From NCBI GenBank assembly GCA_025765615.1, contig JAIVFJ010000595.1, positions 1-20,636 of the forward strand: a DNA stretch of 20,636 nucleotides, read 5' to 3'. The notes beneath the pieces are model-generated. The model worked only from the letters and a program-made list of their open reading frames with translations, made no database searches and was not told the origin of the DNA. This stretch comes from Zopfochytrium polystomum (taxonomy: Eukaryota; Chytridiomycota; Chytridiomycetes; Chytridiales; Chytridiaceae). A program made the translations under genes and the position numbers. Below are positions 19,602 to 20,636 of this stretch, piece by piece. Position 1 is the stretch's first letter. Each line of letters begins with the position of its first letter.

Positions 19602-20403
19602 GCTTATTTATTGGTGAGAAGAAAACCTAATAGGGGAACAAAAAACTGTGGGAGGAAATGCAGTCCAGGAAGCGACGTTCTCGCTTCGGCTGTGCCACCA
19701 GCGCGCCGAACCCAGCTGTGCCTCCATTTAGTTATTGCATTACTAAAAAGGTTGTTGTTGGCTTCAAAAATAGGTGAGTGGTCCCTCTCCCCCTTCAAAG
19801 AAAGAGCTGAAGGGATCGCGTTCGAGTGATCGCGCCACAGAGTGCGCGATCGCTGCCGCACACAGGCGCCACATCTCTCTCTCTCGCTATTTCTTCGGCG
19901 GATTCGACGACAGCCTTCGGCCGTCGTCGCCACACAAAGGCGGCGGATGTGGTCGCACTTCGTTCGACCGCACCCCAAAAGGCCACAAAGCGGTAGCATT
20001 CGCATACCCTTTTTCCATCTCTCCCCGATGTACCCCTCGTTTGGCGGCGGAAAGGTCGCGGCGACGGGCGACGGGCGGCGGGCGTCCTTTGTTTTTCCTT
20101 TCTATCCCTCTTTCTCTATGTGCCCTTTTGTGTGGCGGATTCGCTCACGAGTCTCGGTGCCCCTTCGTTCTGCGGTAACCCTTTTCCCTTTCATCGCTTC
20201 CTCTCTTTCTGTCCTTTTCTCTCTCTCTCTCTGTCTCTCTCTCACTCACTCTCACTCCCTCTCTCTCTCTTTTGCCTCTTGCACTCGCTTTCCCTCTCTC
20301 TCTGTTTCCCCAAGATGAATTTTTAGGTTTCCATGTTTCTCCCTCTTGTCCGCCTTGTTTGTTGTTTGACCTGTCATTAATAGAAGGTCTTCGGCTTGGA
20401 AAA
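19602..20403. other. Intergenic or promoter-like region with pyrimidine-rich DNA
   Basis: Open frames on both strands here are biased in composition (Ser/Leu/Phe-rich on plus, Arg/Glu-rich on minus) and lack conserved motifs. GC-rich DNA at about 20040-20085 passes into CT-rich DNA. It resembles a 5' region for a gene lying beyond the window, but no start can be assigned. Confidence 0.35.
20215..20307. repeat. CT-rich polypyrimidine microsatellite-like tract
   Basis: Successive CTCTCT runs broken by CACTCACT and CTTTTGCC form an imperfect polypyrimidine tract on the plus strand. A smaller CT run lies at 19876-19886. Confidence 0.85.
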
Positions 20404-20527
20404 AAGGCATTCATCACTGTGCTGTTCTTTGGATAGTGAGTGGGAGTTCGTCACTGTCACGAAGGTATTCATTGCTTGTGCTATTCTTCGGGTCATAGTG
20501 AGCGGAGTTACTCAATGTCACAAAGGC
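20404..20527. repeat. Degenerate tandem duplication, two units of about 60 bp
   Basis: Unit 1 (about 20404-20461) and unit 2 (about 20462-20527) share, in order, AAGG(C/T)ATTCAT, TGTGCT(G/A)TTCTT, ATAGTGAG, GGAGTT and CACTGTCAC/CAATGTCAC. They differ by scattered substitutions and small indels. It is non-coding as far as I can see, and could be a minisatellite relic or a duplicated regulatory block. Confidence 0.75.
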
Positions 20528-20636
20528 CTGTTTCCCATTAGACGGCTCCATCACTCGAGCCGATCCCTAGTCTCCCTGCGTTGCTGGGAACGTAATTTTT
20601 CAAGGCGGAGATCCCCACCCAATTGGAACTATCATC

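Noticed and set aside
19604..20417. Several overlapping frames on both strands near the window end
   Set aside because: Ser/Leu-rich on plus and Arg/Glu-rich on minus, driven by CT repeats and GC-rich DNA; no protein motif.
1..20636. Transposon, CRISPR, tRNA/rRNA, viral insertion or bacterial transfer
   Set aside because: No transposase, reverse transcriptase or capsid motifs, no regular spacer arrays and no tRNA cloverleaf were recognised, and nearly all coding content is intron-bearing eukaryotic housekeeping genes.

Overview
This window is nuclear DNA from an intron-rich, gene-dense eukaryote, probably unicellular. Seven protein genes can be assembled with about 51 introns, most 38-100 nt long, nearly all GT-AG with loosely conserved donors. 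A PP2A B''-gamma/TON2/FASS-type gene and a FIBP gene sit beside RER1, TFIIH p34, gamma-COP and alpha-adaptin. That combination argues against yeasts and most Dikarya and suits an early-diverging fungus, a holozoan or another protist. I cannot place the lineage from sequence alone.

Layout. RER1 (+, 339-1305) converges on a PPP2R3C/TON2-like gene (-, 1553-3635). The TFIIH subunit p34 gene GTF2H3/TFB4 (-, 3910-5133) lies upstream of TON2 and starts only 99 bp from the divergent FIBP gene (+, 5233-6608). FIBP converges on a protein kinase with two C-terminal WW domains (-, 7333-10417). Upstream of the kinase, in the same orientation, is gamma-COP (-, 11071-14553, 14 exons). A 1.1-kb spacer separates it from the divergent AP-2 alpha-adaptin gene (+, 15659-18911). 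The last 1.7 kb holds weak coding-like pieces, a hairpin after AP2A, an AT microsatellite, a CT-rich tract and a degenerate tandem duplication.

Functional theme. Three of seven genes act in vesicle traffic: RER1 (ER retrieval receptor), gamma-COP (COPI coat) and AP2 alpha (endocytic clathrin adaptor). Gamma-COP and alpha-adaptin share a distant common ancestor and are divergent neighbours here. The others serve transcription/repair (TFIIH p34), phosphorylation control (PP2A regulator, WW kinase) and an FGF1-binding-protein family of unclear basal function.

Reading-frame quality. GTF2H3, FIBP, the kinase and gamma-COP assemble cleanly in phase. RER1 and AP2A each lack one nucleotide inside conserved sequence, and the TON2 gene has one or two in-frame stops. 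Sequencing or assembly errors are the simplest explanation, but real null or decaying alleles are not excluded. No mobile element, CRISPR array, tRNA, rRNA or prokaryote-like system was found.
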